Assembly: GCF_009857505.1 (NCBI RefSeq)
Contig: NZ_WWCP01000004.1
Coordinates: forward strand, 1-64,000
Reading direction: 5' to 3'
Length of the DNA: 64,000 nucleotides
From: Duganella lactea
GTDB lineage: Bacteria; Pseudomonadota; Gammaproteobacteria; Burkholderiales; Burkholderiaceae_D
Of the stretch, positions 7,293-17,231 are shown piece by piece (position 1 is the stretch's first letter; each line of letters starts with the position of its first letter). The notes below the pieces were generated by a model, which saw only the letters and a program-made list of their open reading frames with translations, searched no databases and had not been told where the DNA came from. The translations under genes were made by a program, and so were the position numbers.

Positions 7293-8276
7293 ATGCGCAA
7301 TCACGCTCAACTTCTGATGCTGGGCCGGGATGTCATCGCCGGCCTGCTCACCGCCGATGTCGCGCTCGAAGCCACACGAACCGCTTTCAAACTACAGGCG
7401 GCGCGGCAAGGCCGCAGCTTTCCCGTTGTGCGCGAGGCGCTGGCGACCGGCGGCGTGTTCGGCATCAAATCGGGGGATGTCGCTTCGCGCGATCTGCTAG
7501 GATTCAAGGCGGCCGGTTTCTGGCCGAGCAACCGCGAACTGGGCGGCGAACCGCATCAGGCCACGGTCATGTTATTCGATCCGACCACGGGACGACCGCG
7601 CGCCATCCTCGACGGCAACGCGATCACCACCGCGCGCACCGCCGCCGCCGGGGAACTGGGCTTGCGCCTGCTGGCGCGGCAGGACAGCGCCGCAGTCTGC
7701 GTCTTCGGAACGGGTGTGCAAGCGGGCGCGCAACTGGCGGCGGCCGTGCGCGCCCTGCCCTTGCTGCGCGTAGCGCGCTATGTGTCGCGCAGCGGCCGGC
7801 CGGACGCAGGCTTCGAGGCCCGGTTTGCCGCCTTGGGCGCCAGCCATTGCACGCTGCAACACACGCGGGACGCCGATGCGGCCGTGGCCGCCAGCGATGT
7901 CGTGATCACGGCGACGCCGGCGCGCGCGGTGCTGTTCAGCGCTGGCGCGGTGCGGCCGGGCACACATATCAACTGCGTCGGCGCGGATACGCGCGGTAAG
8001 CGCGAGTTGCCGGAAGGCTTGCTGCAACAGGCAAAAGTGATGGTGGATGATCAGGCCCAGGCGAGCGCGCTGGGGGAACTGCAATGGGCGCCCGACACGG
8101 CATGCACGCCGCTGGGCGAGGTGCTGACCGGCCAGGCGAGGTTCACACGCGACAGCGGGGACATCACCATCTTCGATATGACCGGCCTGGCCTTGCAGGA
8201 TCTGGTGCTGGGCGAGTATTTATATCAGGCCGCGCGCCACCAGGGCGCCGGCCTCGCTATTCACTGGCCTTGGTGA
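7293..8276 (+). CDS. ornithine cyclodeaminase / mu-crystallin family protein
   Basis: 327 residues, the normal length of the family. An N-terminal substrate domain includes GIKSGD and GFKAAGFWPSN with the conserved lysines, then FDPTTGRPRAILDGNAITTARTAA, and the Rossmann part has VFGTGVQAGAQL and the SDVVITATPA strand. Members include ornithine cyclodeaminase, Delta1-pyrroline-2-carboxylate reductase, alanine dehydrogenase and iminosuccinate reductase; the exact activity cannot be told from sequence. Its divergent partner is a DSD1-type PLP enzyme. That pairing recalls, but does not prove, hydroxyaspartate metabolism, where an aldolase of this PLP fold and an iminosuccinate reductase of this family work together. 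Confidence 0.88.
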   Translation: MRNHAQLLMLGRDVIAGLLTADVALEATRTAFKLQAARQGRSFPVVREALATGGVFGIKSGDVASRDLLGFKAAGFWPSNRELGGEPHQATVMLFDPTTGRPRAILDGNAITTARTAAAGELGLRLLARQDSAAVCVFGTGVQAGAQLAAAVRALPLLRVARYVSRSGRPDAGFEARFAALGASHCTLQHTRDADAAVAASDVVITATPARAVLFSAGAVRPGTHINCVGADTRGKRELPEGLLQQAKVMVDDQAQASALGELQWAPDTACTPLGEVLTGQARFTRDSGDITIFDMTGLALQDLVLGEYLYQAARHQGAGLAIHWPW

Positions 8277-9365
8277 TCAGTCGTTTTTGACGACGATAGT
8301 CGGGAACTTGCTGGTCATGTCCTTGGCTTTTTCCGCGACCTGCACCGCGACTTTGCGGGCGATCGCCTTGTAGATCGCCGCTTCCTTGCCATCCGGATCA
8401 GCCACCACGGTCGGCTTGCCGGCATCGGCCTGCTGGCGAATGGCCAGCGTCAGCGGCAGCGCGCCGAGGAAGTCGACGCCGAAGTCGTGACACATCTTCT
8501 CGCCGCCGCCATGGCCGAAGATCTCTTCCGCATGGCCGCAGTTGGTGCAGATGTGCACGCTCATATTCTCGACCACGCCCAGAATCGGGATGCCGACTTT
8601 TTCGAACATCTTCAGGCCCTTGCGCGCGTCCAGCAGCGCGATGTCCTGCGGCGTGGTGACGATGACGGCCCCGGTGACCGGTACTTTTTGCGACAGCGTC
8701 AGCTGAATATCGCCGGTGCCCGGTGGCATGTCGACGATCAGGTAATCCAGATCGCGCCAGTTGGTCTGTTCCAGCAACTGTTGCAGCGCTTGGGTGACCA
8801 TCGGGCCGCGCCACACCATCGGCTCGTCCGGATCGATCAGGAAGCCGATCGACGACACCTGTACGCCATAATTCTCCAGCGGCTCCATCGACTTGCCGTC
8901 CTTGGTTTCCGGACGGCCTTTAACGCCCAGCATCATCGGCTGCGACGGGCCGTAGATGTCGGCGTCCAGCAGGCCGACCGAGGCGCCTTCGGCGGCCAGC
9001 GCCAGCGCCAGGTTGACGGCGGTGGTCGATTTGCCCACGCCGCCCTTGCCGGAGGCGACGGCGATGATGTTTTTCACCTTGACCATCGGCTTCAGGCCGC
9101 GCTGCACGGTGTGCGCCAGAATCTTGCTGAACACGCTGACGCTGATGTTGCCGACACCCGGCAAGGTCTTCAGACCGGCAATCACGCTGGCGCGAATTGC
9201 ATCGATCTGGCTTTTGGCTGGGTAGCCCAGTTCGATGTCCAGCGAAATATCGCCGCCATCGACCTTTAAATTCTTGACGGCTTTACCACTGACAAAATCC
9301 TTCGTTGTGTTTGGGTCAACAATTTTCGACAGGGCGGCCTTGACGTCTTCTACTGTGATGCTCAT
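8277..9365 (-). CDS. apbC: iron-sulfur cluster carrier protein ApbC/Mrp
   Basis: 362 residues. An N-terminal MIP18/DUF59 domain (about residues 1-80) precedes a ParA/MinD-type P-loop ATPase with deviant Walker A GKGGVGKST at 107-115, DADIYGPSQP and DMPPGTGD. The paired cysteines Cys273 and Cys276 (CTNC) bind the bridging Fe-S cluster. The protein binds and transfers Fe-S clusters to apoproteins in the cytoplasm. The start at 9365 (MSITVEDVKAAL) fits the family; the frame extends upstream without conservation. It is divergent from metG with 101 bp between, an arrangement seen in many proteobacteria. Confidence 0.96.
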   Translation of the reverse strand: MSITVEDVKAALSKIVDPNTTKDFVSGKAVKNLKVDGGDISLDIELGYPAKSQIDAIRASVIAGLKTLPGVGNISVSVFSKILAHTVQRGLKPMVKVKNIIAVASGKGGVGKSTTAVNLALALAAEGASVGLLDADIYGPSQPMMLGVKGRPETKDGKSMEPLENYGVQVSSIGFLIDPDEPMVWRGPMVTQALQQLLEQTNWRDLDYLIVDMPPGTGDIQLTLSQKVPVTGAVIVTTPQDIALLDARKGLKMFEKVGIPILGVVENMSVHICTNCGHAEEIFGHGGGEKMCHDFGVDFLGALPLTLAIRQQADAGKPTVVADPDGKEAAIYKAIARKVAVQVAEKAKDMTSKFPTIVVKND

Positions 9366-9466
9366 GTAACTCTCCGATAAATATGTCGTCATTCTAGCGC
9401 AAGCTGCGCAAGTACCGCATCCGCTGTTAAAATGCTCCTTTTCCACCCACAAAGTGCAACAAGACC

Positions 9467-11632
9467 ATGACCCGCAAGCTGTTCGTCACCACTGCCCTGC
9501 CCTACGCTAACGCCGCTTTCCATATTGGCCACATGATGGAGTACATCCAGGCCGACATCTGGGTCCGGTTCCAGCGCATGCAGCGCGACAACGGTGTGGC
9601 GCGCGAAGTCCACTTTGTGGGCGCCGACGACACGCACGGCACGCCGATCATGATCGCCGCCGAGAAGGAAGGCATCACGCCGCAGGCGTTCGTGGCCAAG
9701 ATCGCCGCCGGCCGCGCCCAGTACCTGGACGGTTTCCATATCGCCTTTGACAACTGGTATTCGACCGACTCGCCGGAAAACGTCGAGCTGTCGCAAGGCA
9801 TCTACCGCAAGCTGCGCGATGCCGGCCTGATCCAGACCAAGACCGTGGACCGCTTCTTCGATCCGGTCAAAGGCATGTTCCTGGCCGACCGCAACATCAA
9901 GGGCGAATGCCCGAAATGCGGCGCCAAGGACCAGTACGGCGACAACTGCGAAGTGTGCGGCGCGGCCTACCAGCCGACCGACCTGGTCAATCCGTTCTCG
10001 GTGTTCACCAACGCCACGCCGGTGCTGAAACCGTCGGAACAGTATTTCTTCAAGCTGTCGGACCAGCGCTGCTATGAGTTCCTGAAGGAATGGCTGAACA
10101 CGCCAGGCCGCTTGCAGCCGGAGATGGTCAACAAGGTCTCAGAATGGCTGGGCGAAGCCGGCGAAAAGCTGGCCGACTGGGATATCTCGCGCGATGCGCC
10201 GTACTTCGGCATCCCGATTCCCGACGCGCCGGGCAAGTACTTCTACGTGTGGCTGGACGCGCCGGTCGGCTATCTGGCCTCGCTGAAGAATTACTTCGCC
10301 AAGCAAGGCCTGGACTACGACGCCTTCCTGCGCGACGCGAACACCGAGCAGATCCACTTCATCGGCAAGGACATCGTCTCCTTCCACCTGCTGTTCTGGC
10401 CGGCGATGCTGAAGTTCGCCGATCACCCGACCATCGAGCGCATGCGCGTGGCGGTGCACGGCCACCTGACCGTCAACAACGAGAAAATGTCCAAGTCGCG
10501 CGGCACCGGCATCTCGCCGCTGCGCTACCTGAACCTGGGCATGAATCCGGAATGGCTGCGTTACTACATCGCCTTCAAGCTGAACTCCAAGGTGGAAGAC
10601 CTGGACTTCACCGGCGAAGACTTCGTGGCGCGCGTCAACTCGGACCTGATCGGCAAGTACGTCAACATCGCTTCGCGCTGCGCCGGCTTCATCGCCAAGA
10701 AGTTCGACGGCAAGCTGGCCGCCAGCCTGTCCGACAACGCCCAGGCGTGGATCAAGCGCGCGCTGGTCACCGCTGACGGCGTCGAGCGCCAGGCCAACAT
10801 CGCCGCCAACTTCGAGGCACGCGAGTTCGGCAAGGCGCTGCGCGAAATCATGGAAATCGCCGACATCACCAACCAGTACGTCGACGAGAACAAGCCGTGG
10901 ATCCTGGCCAAGGATGAGGCGAAAACGGCCGAGCTGCACGATGTCTGCACCACCGCGCTGATCCTGTTCCGCCAGCTGACACTGCTGCTGTCGCCGGTGC
11001 TGCCGGGCGTGGCCGCCAACGTCGCCAAGTTCCTCAACGACGAGCAACTGCTGTGGACCGATACCGATGTCGCCAGCGGCGTGGTGTCGAGCGCCATGCT
11101 GGGCCGCACCATCGGCGCCTACACGCACCTGATGACCCGCGTGGACGCCAAGATGATCGAAGACTTGTTCGACGCGCCATCGGCCGCTGCCGCGCAAGCC
11201 GCCGCGCCCGCCGTCAAAGCCGATAAGCCGGCCAAGGCCAAGGCCACCGCGGCCGTCGCCGTGACCGACACCGGCATCGAAGTGATGGCGCCGGAAATCA
11301 CCGTGGACGACTTCTTCAAGGTCGACCTGCGCATCGCCAAGATCGTCAACTGCGAACACGTCGAGGGCTCGGACAAGCTGCTGCGCCTGACGCTGGACGC
11401 CGGCGAAGGCCGTCATCGCAACGTCTTCTCGGGCATCAAGTCGATGTACCAGCCGGAAGACCTGATCGGCAAGCTGACCGTGCTGGTGGCCAACCTGGCG
11501 CCGCGCAAGATGAAGTTTGGCGTGTCGGAAGGCATGGTCATGGCCGCCTCGGCAGCCGATGAGAAAGCCAATCCAGGCATCTACATCCTGAATCCGTGGC
11601 CGGGCGCCGAGCCGGGCATGCGCATTCGCTAA
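9467..11632 (+). CDS. metG: methionine--tRNA ligase
   Basis: 721 residues, class I, long form. HIGH is at residues 19-22 and KMSKS at 340-344. A zinc knuckle has Cys148, Cys151, Cys161 and Cys164, as in the MetG1/E. coli-type enzyme. The C-terminal 110 residues (from about 610, [16 protein letters not shown]) form the EMAP/tRNA-binding domain that dimerises the enzyme. A linker rich in Ala, Lys and Pro (about 575-605) connects the parts. It charges initiator and elongator tRNA-Met. A TAAAAT box at 9428-9433 may be its -10. The GNAT gene follows 10 bp after the stop and may be co-transcribed. Confidence 0.97.
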   Translation: MTRKLFVTTALPYANAAFHIGHMMEYIQADIWVRFQRMQRDNGVAREVHFVGADDTHGTPIMIAAEKEGITPQAFVAKIAAGRAQYLDGFHIAFDNWYSTDSPENVELSQGIYRKLRDAGLIQTKTVDRFFDPVKGMFLADRNIKGECPKCGAKDQYGDNCEVCGAAYQPTDLVNPFSVFTNATPVLKPSEQYFFKLSDQRCYEFLKEWLNTPGRLQPEMVNKVSEWLGEAGEKLADWDISRDAPYFGIPIPDAPGKYFYVWLDAPVGYLASLKNYFAKQGLDYDAFLRDANTEQIHFIGKDIVSFHLLFWPAMLKFADHPTIERMRVAVHGHLTVNNEKMSKSRGTGISPLRYLNLGMNPEWLRYYIAFKLNSKVEDLDFTGEDFVARVNSDLIGKYVNIASRCAGFIAKKFDGKLAASLSDNAQAWIKRALVTADGVERQANIAANFEAREFGKALREIMEIADITNQYVDENKPWILAKDEAKTAELHDVCTTALILFRQLTLLLSPVLPGVAANVAKFLNDEQLLWTDTDVASGVVSSAMLGRTIGAYTHLMTRVDAKMIEDLFDAPSAAAAQAAAPAVKADKPAKAKATAAVAVTDTGIEVMAPEITVDDFFKVDLRIAKIVNCEHVEGSDKLLRLTLDAGEGRHRNVFSGIKSMYQPEDLIGKLTVLVANLAPRKMKFGVSEGMVMAASAADEKANPGIYILNPWPGAEPGMRIR

Positions 11633-11642
11633 GGATCACGGC

Positions 11643-12122
11643 ATGAACCTGAGGGTGCGCGAAGCAACAAGGGACGATGCCAAACTGATCGCCGAGCTCA
11701 CGCGCGCCGCCTGGGCCGGCAAGGTAAGCGTCACCTCCAGCGGCCACCGCGAAACCGCCGTCATCGTCGCAGAACATCTGCGCGATGGCGGCGGTTTTGT
11801 TTTGGAGGTCGACCATCAGGCGGTCGGTTCGGTACGCTGGCTGCCACTGGATTCGGCGCAGGATGTGTGGGAGGTGTGCCGCATGGGCGTGCTGCCCGGG
11901 CATCGCGGCAACAACCTGTCGCAACACCTGCTGGAAGCGGTGATCCATCACGGCCTGGCCTCCGGCGTGGAGGAAGTGCGCCTCGCGGTGCGCGCCGACC
12001 AGCCCAAGCTGATCGACTTTTATGCCGCCTACGGCTTTGAGCTGGCCGAGGAACTGGAGTATTCGCACGCCAATCCGCTGGAACCGGCGCCACGGGTGAT
12101 GCGCCGCCTGCTGCGGCACTGA
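11643..12122 (+). CDS. GNAT family N-acetyltransferase
   Basis: 159 residues with the GNAT layout: VREATRDDAKLIAELTRAAW at the N-terminus, strand 4 VCRMGVLPGHRGNNLSQHLL containing the acetyl-CoA pyrophosphate loop (consensus Q/R-x-x-G-x-G/A, here HRGNNL), and C-terminal LIDFYAAYGFEL. The loop is slightly divergent, with Asn where Gly is common. Substrate unknown. It starts 10 bp after metG and is likely co-transcribed with it. An SD-like AAGGATCACGGC precedes the ATG. Confidence 0.85.
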   Translation: MNLRVREATRDDAKLIAELTRAAWAGKVSVTSSGHRETAVIVAEHLRDGGGFVLEVDHQAVGSVRWLPLDSAQDVWEVCRMGVLPGHRGNNLSQHLLEAVIHHGLASGVEEVRLAVRADQPKLIDFYAAYGFELAEELEYSHANPLEPAPRVMRRLLRH

Positions 12123-12229
12123 TCCGGCCAAGTGCGCTAAACGCCTCAGTCCGACTTAATGACGGGCAATGCTCCTACGCGAGCAGCGCGCCCGGCATGG
12201 AACAATGATGACGTCCAAAGGAGGTAATC

Positions 12230-12538
12230 ATGAACAAGAAACTTGCCATGTACGTTCTCGCCGCTTGCCTCGGCACCGGCGCCGGTGCTTATGCGCATCA
12301 GACCACTCCCGATCCTGCCGTGAAAACCGGCGACGGCAAGGCCGAGCAGGTCAAGAAGACCGACAAGCATCCGTGCACCGCCATGCAAGGCGGCGTGGAC
12401 GCCAGCGGCGCAGAAACGGTCGAGGCACACGCCAAGACCGACAAGGCCAAGCAGAACAACGCCTGCGGCAGGGACAACGGCAAGGCCTCCGCGCCGCACG
12501 CCGCTCCCACCACACCGCATCCCGACGTCAAACGTTAA
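12230..12538 (+). CDS. small exported protein, unknown function
   Basis: 102 residues. The first 22 (MNKKLAMYVLAACLGTGAGAYA) form a signal peptide with an AYA-H cleavage site, so the product is periplasmic or secreted. The mature part is highly polar, rich in Lys, Asp, Ala and His, low in hydrophobics and has two cysteines (in DKHPCTAM and NNACGRD), suggesting a disordered or metal-binding polypeptide. I do not recognise a family. It has an almost perfect Shine-Dalgarno, AAAGGAGGT at 12217-12225, which implies strong translation. The gene stands alone, convergent with the oxidoreductase gene. Confidence 0.75.
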   Translation: MNKKLAMYVLAACLGTGAGAYAHQTTPDPAVKTGDGKAEQVKKTDKHPCTAMQGGVDASGAETVEAHAKTDKAKQNNACGRDNGKASAPHAAPTTPHPDVKR

Positions 12539-12554
12539 ACAACCGCCCCCCGCA

Positions 12555-12577
12555 GCCGCGCCCGGCGCCAGCGCGGC
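12555..12577. terminator. GC-rich inverted repeat between convergent genes
   Basis: GCCGCGC/GCGCGGC with a 9-nt loop sits between the stops of the small exported protein and the oxidoreductase. It could terminate both transcripts, but has no T-run on either side. Confidence 0.35.
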
Positions 12578-12578
12578 C

Positions 12579-14570
12579 TTACAGCGCCAGCGCCAATGGG
12601 CCGCTACCCGCGCGCGGTGCGGTCGAGCACAACAGTACCTGACCGGCTTCCGGCTCGACGCCGCAGGCGCGTGTGTATTCGACCTCGCCACTGCTCAGGC
12701 CCACCGTGCAGGAACCGCACAGGCCGGAGCGGCAGCCGGACGGCGCTTCGATGCCATTGGCCTCGGCCAGGTCGAGCAGGCTGCCATGTGAACCGTCCCA
12801 CGTCGCTTCAATGCCTGAACGAACGAAACGTACCGGCACCGGCGCGACCGGCGTCACCTCGGACGCTGCGTTGACCGCGCTGCGCCGCACGCTGGCCGGA
12901 CCAAAGGCTTCGAAGCGGATGCGCTCATCGGCCACGTTCAGCTTGCGCAAGCCATCGTACATATCCTGCATGAACCCCGCCGGGCCGCACAGGTAGAAAT
13001 CGTAATCATCGAACGGCAGCAGCTCTTTCAACGCTTGCACATCGATGCGCTTCAGCCGCACGTGCAAGTGCAAATTGCTGTGCCCCATCGCCAGCGTTTG
13101 CAGATGCACGGCAAACGGATGCGCCACCTCGCGCGCGCCATGGATGAAGTGGATCGGATGCTTGTGCCGCGTGCGGCTGCCATTGACCAGCAAACCATTC
13201 AGCATCGCAATCATCGGCGTGATGCCGATGCCGGCCGACAGCATCACCACCGGACGCTGCGAGCCTTCTTCAAATGTAAAGTCGCCGCCGGGGCCCATCA
13301 GCTCGATCTGCGCGCCGGGCAACAGATGCGCATGCAGCCAGGACGACACCACGCCCTGCCGCTTGACGCTGATGCGATAGCGGCGGCCATCCGGCGCGTC
13401 GGAAATGGTATAGCTGCGAATTTGCGACGCCGCGCCCTCGCCCGCCCAAGCCGGCACGCGCACGGAGACGAACTGGCCCGGCACATGCGACGCGACACCA
13501 CTGCCGTCCGCCGGCTCCAGATAGAACGAGCGCACGTCGCCGCTCTCCCGTACCACATCGACCACGTTGAACGAACGCCAGCTGGTGGACAGCGCGGCGG
13601 CGTCCTGCACGCTATCCGCCTCGGCCCAGCTACCGGTGCGCGCGTTCTGCATCGCCGGCTGTGACGCGGTCCAGCGGAACGGCAGCGCGCCAACGTTGCG
13701 CACCACGTCGCGCACATGGAAACGCAACAGCTTTTCAGCGCCAGCGAAGGCTTGCAGCTGCGGGCCATCCCAGATGATCTCGCCTTCGACCGCGATGTGC
13801 AGCAGGTCGCCGTTCTCGAAGTCGATGAACAGCAGGCCGGCACGCGGATTGTTCAGCAGGTTGCCCATGGTGTTGAAGAAGTAATTGCCGACAAATTCAG
13901 GCGCGGTCAGCGTGTGATCGTCGTCCACCCGCACGAAGCCGGGACGGCCGCCGCGATGCGATACATCGACACCCCGGCCACGGCCGGCATCCGCCGCCAT
14001 GTTGGCGCTGGCGATGAAGAAGGTATCGGCGCGGGCGATCAACTCGCGGTCGGCCGCGCTCAGGGTAACGCCGCGCAGCACCCGCACCTCGTGGTCACTC
14101 GTCGGCGCCGGCGTATGCCGCCGATGCTGGATGTACTGCGGGCAGTTGCCGAAGCTTTGCGTGACGGCCACGCGCAAGACGCCATCGCCCGCCGCGACGA
14201 TCTCGCCATTGACGCGGTTGCGGCGGCGCGTGGTCGGCTCCAGGCCGAGACCGCCGATATGGGCGCCGGCGCGCAATTGGCCTTGCAGCGGATCGCCGGC
14301 CAGCAGGCCGCCGCGAATGTCGAGCGTGCGCGCATCCGGCGTCACGATGAAGCCGGCGTCGGCCGCCAGCATCGTCGCCCACGGCTGGCCCGAGGCATCC
14401 AGCGCGCCCAGGAAGAAGAACGGCAGGCTGTGGTAAAACTCGCGATGCTGGTCCGGCATGTGGTCGCGTATGTATGCCGCCGCGCCAGCCATCTGCTCGC
14501 GCACCCCCACGCGCTGCTGGATGGCCAGTTCGCCGGCATGGAAAATCGAGGCGGCGGCATGCATGATCAC
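12579..14570 (-). CDS. PNPOx-like / ferredoxin-NADP reductase / 2Fe-2S fusion oxidoreductase
   Basis: 663 residues with three parts. Residues about 30-290 resemble the pyridoxamine-5'-phosphate-oxidase-like flavin-binding fold ([35 protein letters not shown]). About 325-560 is an FAD/NAD(P)-binding reductase: RSYTISDAP binds FAD, and [17 protein letters not shown] and [16 protein letters not shown] bind NAD(P). The last 80 residues are a plant-type 2Fe-2S ferredoxin with Cys613, Cys618, Cys621 and Cys648. The layout suggests electron flow from NAD(P)H through FAD to the cluster and perhaps to the N-terminal flavin; the final acceptor is unknown. Its start overlaps the GST stop, and a divergent LysR gene lies beyond the GST, so the pair is probably LysR-regulated. 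Confidence 0.88.
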   Translation of the reverse strand: MIMHAAASIFHAGELAIQQRVGVREQMAGAAAYIRDHMPDQHREFYHSLPFFFLGALDASGQPWATMLAADAGFIVTPDARTLDIRGGLLAGDPLQGQLRAGAHIGGLGLEPTTRRRNRVNGEIVAAGDGVLRVAVTQSFGNCPQYIQHRRHTPAPTSDHEVRVLRGVTLSAADRELIARADTFFIASANMAADAGRGRGVDVSHRGGRPGFVRVDDDHTLTAPEFVGNYFFNTMGNLLNNPRAGLLFIDFENGDLLHIAVEGEIIWDGPQLQAFAGAEKLLRFHVRDVVRNVGALPFRWTASQPAMQNARTGSWAEADSVQDAAALSTSWRSFNVVDVVRESGDVRSFYLEPADGSGVASHVPGQFVSVRVPAWAGEGAASQIRSYTISDAPDGRRYRISVKRQGVVSSWLHAHLLPGAQIELMGPGGDFTFEEGSQRPVVMLSAGIGITPMIAMLNGLLVNGSRTRHKHPIHFIHGAREVAHPFAVHLQTLAMGHSNLHLHVRLKRIDVQALKELLPFDDYDFYLCGPAGFMQDMYDGLRKLNVADERIRFEAFGPASVRRSAVNAASEVTPVAPVPVRFVRSGIEATWDGSHGSLLDLAEANGIEAPSGCRSGLCGSCTVGLSSGEVEYTRACGVEPEAGQVLLCSTAPRAGSGPLALAL

Positions 14571-15190
14571 ACCGCCTCTGGGGCGAGGCCGGCCTGCGTG
14601 GCCGGCATGCCGACGAAGCCCGGCAGCGCGCGTACATTGTCCAGCCAGGCGCGAATGTTCGGGTAAGGTTTCAGCGACACGCCGCCCTCCGGTGCGTGGG
14701 CGATGTAACTGTAGCCAGCGATGTCGGCGATGGTGGCGTGCTCGCCGGCCAGCCAGTGGCGGCCTTGCAGTTCCTGTTCCATCACGTCGAACAGGTGGGC
14801 GGCGATGGTTTTGGCGGTCTCGTGATCGCGCGGGGCGTTGAATACCGTCACCAGGCGGGCGGCGGCCGGGCCATATGCGATCTTGCCGGCGGCGACCGAC
14901 AGCCAGCGCTGCACCTTGGCGGCGGCGACCGGCTCGCGTGGCAGCCAGCGACCGCTGTCATCGTATTTCGCCGCCAGATAAACCAGGATGGCGTTCGAGT
15001 CGGCCAGCGTAACGTCGCCGTCCTGCAGCACCGGGATTTCACCGAAGGGATTCATCGACAGGAAAGGCTGTTGCTGGTGCTCGCCGGCGGCCAGATTGAC
15101 CTGCACATATTCATGCGGCAGGTTCAGCAGCTTGAGGAACAGGTGCGCCCGGTGGGCATGGCCGGACAGAGGAATGCCGTACAGTTTCAT
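14567..15190 (-). CDS. glutathione S-transferase
   Basis: 207 residues. The N-terminal thioredoxin-like domain (residues 1-80) starts [19 protein letters not shown], with Ser9 as the likely catalytic residue, and has the glutathione-binding [13 protein letters not shown] and [12 protein letters not shown]. The helical C-terminal domain carries [13 protein letters not shown] with the N-capping box. It conjugates or reduces substrates with glutathione in the cytoplasm; the substrate is unknown. Its stop overlaps the start of the flavin/Fe-S oxidoreductase, forming a two-gene operon divergent from a LysR regulator, a layout typical of electrophile or quinone detoxification. Confidence 0.93.
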   Translation of the reverse strand: MKLYGIPLSGHAHRAHLFLKLLNLPHEYVQVNLAAGEHQQQPFLSMNPFGEIPVLQDGDVTLADSNAILVYLAAKYDDSGRWLPREPVAAAKVQRWLSVAAGKIAYGPAAARLVTVFNAPRDHETAKTIAAHLFDVMEQELQGRHWLAGEHATIADIAGYSYIAHAPEGGVSLKPYPNIRAWLDNVRALPGFVGMPATQAGLAPEAV

Positions 15191-15272
15191 GATGAACTCC
15201 TTGGTGGGTGAATGATGGACCCAGTATAGGGAGACAGCATCGTGCTGATAAGTCGGACAAAATCAGAATCAC

Positions 15273-15293
15273 TGTCCACTCAGAGTGTACAAT
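15273..15293. promoter_or_regulatory. LysR-type operator overlapping the lysR -10 box
   Basis: TGTCCACTC-a-GAGTGTACA (15273-15291) is a 9-bp inverted repeat with one mismatch. It overlaps TACAAT (15288-15293), a good -10 for the LysR gene at 15301. A second half site GGACA at 15255-15259 pairs with TGTCC. This fits autorepression plus activation of the divergent GST operon (inference). Confidence 0.55.
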
Positions 15294-15300
15294 CGACACC

Positions 15301-16206
15301 ATGACCGATCTTTCATCCATCAATCTGAACCGGCTGGCGACGTTCGTTGCGGTCGTTGAAGCCGGCTCGCTGACGGCCGCCGCCGACCGGCTGGGGCTGG
15401 CCAAGTCCATGGTCAGCAAGCATATGCAGATGCTGGAGCAGGAAATCGGCGTGGGGCTGCTGTTGCGCTCGACGCGCAAGCTGAGTCTGACCGAGGCCGG
15501 GCGGGCATTTTATGCCGCCAGCAAGCAGTTGCTGAAGGCGGCCGAGCTGGCCGTCGAGCAGGCGCGCAGCGGCAGCGAAAGCCCGCAGGGCACGCTGCGT
15601 GTCGCCTGCCCGATCGATTACGGGCTGATCGTGGTGTCGCCTTTGCTGGCACAATTGCGGGCGCGCTATCCGGCGCTGAAGATCGATCTGACTTGCGGCG
15701 ACCACATCATCGACCTGATCGCCGAGGGCATCGACGTCACCGTGCGGCTGGGCAAGCTGGCCGACTCCGGCCTGATGGCGACGCGGGTGGACCAACTGGT
15801 GCGCTGGCTGGTGGCCAGCCCGGCATTCATCGCCCGCCACGGCATGCCGCGCACGCCGCAGGATTTGCCGCCGCTGCCGCATGTGGCGCTGTCGGTGCTG
15901 GCGCAGCCGGCGCAGTTCTCGCTGACCGACCGCGCCGGCAAGCAGGTCGATGTGCGCATGCTGAACACGGTGTTCTCATCCAATACCGCCTACGCCACGC
16001 GGGCGGCGGCGCTCAGCGGCGACGGCGTGCTGTGTGGCACCACGTTCTCGGTCAAGGACGATGTCGCCGCCGGCCGGCTGGTGCGCGTGTTGCCGGACTG
16101 GACGCTGCCGGAGAGCGACATCCACGCCGTCTACCCCGCCACCTCGCACGTCCCGCAAAAAGTGCGCGTGTTCATCGACGCACTGAAGGCCGCGACGGCG
16201 GGCTAG
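15301..16206 (+). CDS. LysR family transcriptional regulator
   Basis: 301 residues. The N-terminal winged helix is clear (LNRLATFVAVVEAGSLTAAA, then RLGLAKSMVSKHMQMLEQEI, RSTRKLSLTEAG) and the periplasmic-binding-protein-like effector domain covers about residues 92-300. The wording of the C-terminal domain (GTLRVACPIDYGL, DLTVRLG-like VTVRLGKLADSGLMATRV) is of the CrgA/DmlR subgroup. The frame is open upstream to 15208, but ATG 15301 is the conventional start. It is divergent from the GST-oxidoreductase operon, its probable target. Its stop shares the CTAG of the convergent transporter stop. Confidence 0.93.
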   Translation: MTDLSSINLNRLATFVAVVEAGSLTAAADRLGLAKSMVSKHMQMLEQEIGVGLLLRSTRKLSLTEAGRAFYAASKQLLKAAELAVEQARSGSESPQGTLRVACPIDYGLIVVSPLLAQLRARYPALKIDLTCGDHIIDLIAEGIDVTVRLGKLADSGLMATRVDQLVRWLVASPAFIARHGMPRTPQDLPPLPHVALSVLAQPAQFSLTDRAGKQVDVRMLNTVFSSNTAYATRAAALSGDGVLCGTTFSVKDDVAAGRLVRVLPDWTLPESDIHAVYPATSHVPQKVRVFIDALKAATAG

Positions 16207-17105
16207 CCGCGCCGCGCCGAGACCACGATGCCGCCGACGATCAACGCGAACGCGGCGGCGTGGTAGCCATGCGGCGCTTCGCCGAGAAAGGCCGACGACA
16301 GCACCGCCGTAAACAGCGGCGTCAGGTTGACGAAAAACGCCCCCACCGACGGCCCCGCCGCACGCACGCCGGCGCCCCAACAGCCGAAGGCGATGATCGC
16401 CGGGCAGGTGGCGACGTACAGCAGCGCCAACGTCAGCATCCAGCTCCACTGCACCGGCATCGCGCCCAGCGCCTGCTCGCCCGCCGCAAAGCCGCCCGAC
16501 CAGATGACGCCGAACGCCACCTGCGCCGCCAGGAAGCTGGCCCAGTTGGCGCGGATGCCGGCCGGTTCGGTGGCGCGCGTCAGCAGCCAGCTGTAGAACG
16601 ACCAGGCGATGGTCGCCAGAATCATGAACAGGTCGCCCGGCACCAACCGCAACTCCAGCACGTGGCGCCATTCGCCGCGCGCCAGCACCAGCAGCACACC
16701 GGCGATCGACAGCACGGCGCCGGCCACCTGCCTGCGAGTAACCGCCACGCCGAAGAACAGCCAGCCGGTCAGCATCATCCACACCGGCAGGCCAGAGGCC
16801 ACCAGCGTGACGTTGATCGGCGTCGAGCTTTGCAGCGCCAGGTATTGCAGCGCGTTGTACATGCCGATGCCCAGCAGACCCAGCATGGCGTAGGTTTTCC
16901 AGTGCGGCCACAGTCCGGCCTCGCGGCGAAACACCGGCCCGGCCAGCGGCAGCAGGATCAGCAAGGCGATGCTCCAGCGCAGGAAATTGAGCAGCACCGG
17001 TGGCAACAAGTCGTGCACCAGGCGGCCGACGATGGCGTTGCCGGCCCATAAAAGTGGCGGCAAGGTCAGCAGGAAGATGGTTCTGGCGGTTAAGCGTTGA
17101 TTCAT
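16203..17105 (-). CDS. EamA/DMT family transporter
   Basis: 300 residues with ten predicted membrane helices in two EamA repeats. PPLLWAGNAIVGRLVHDLLPP opens repeat 1 and IAWSFYSWLLTRATEPAG opens repeat 2, both typical of inner-membrane drug/metabolite exporters. Substrate unknown. The start at 17105 (MNQRLTARTIFLL) is chosen over the longer frame to 17222 because it begins directly before the first helix. The C-terminus ends in the CTAG shared with the LysR stop, so the two genes are convergent with a 4-bp overlap. Confidence 0.9.
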   Translation of the reverse strand: MNQRLTARTIFLLTLPPLLWAGNAIVGRLVHDLLPPVLLNFLRWSIALLILLPLAGPVFRREAGLWPHWKTYAMLGLLGIGMYNALQYLALQSSTPINVTLVASGLPVWMMLTGWLFFGVAVTRRQVAGAVLSIAGVLLVLARGEWRHVLELRLVPGDLFMILATIAWSFYSWLLTRATEPAGIRANWASFLAAQVAFGVIWSGGFAAGEQALGAMPVQWSWMLTLALLYVATCPAIIAFGCWGAGVRAAGPSVGAFFVNLTPLFTAVLSSAFLGEAPHGYHAAAFALIVGGIVVSARRG

Positions 17106-17231
17106 TTTTGATATTCGTGCAACATTATCGCCCAGAGCATACCCGATCCGGCCGGTCACTAGCGATAGAAATAGCGCTGCGGCACTGCGGCGCGGTAGAA
17201 TACCCGTTGCTGATCCACCCACTTAGATAAT

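Noticed and set aside
6122..8276. Complete beta-hydroxyaspartate cycle
   Set aside because: Only two family-level candidates are present. No bhcA- or bhcB-like genes are adjacent, and the zinc ligands point to a dehydratase rather than the BhcC aldolase.
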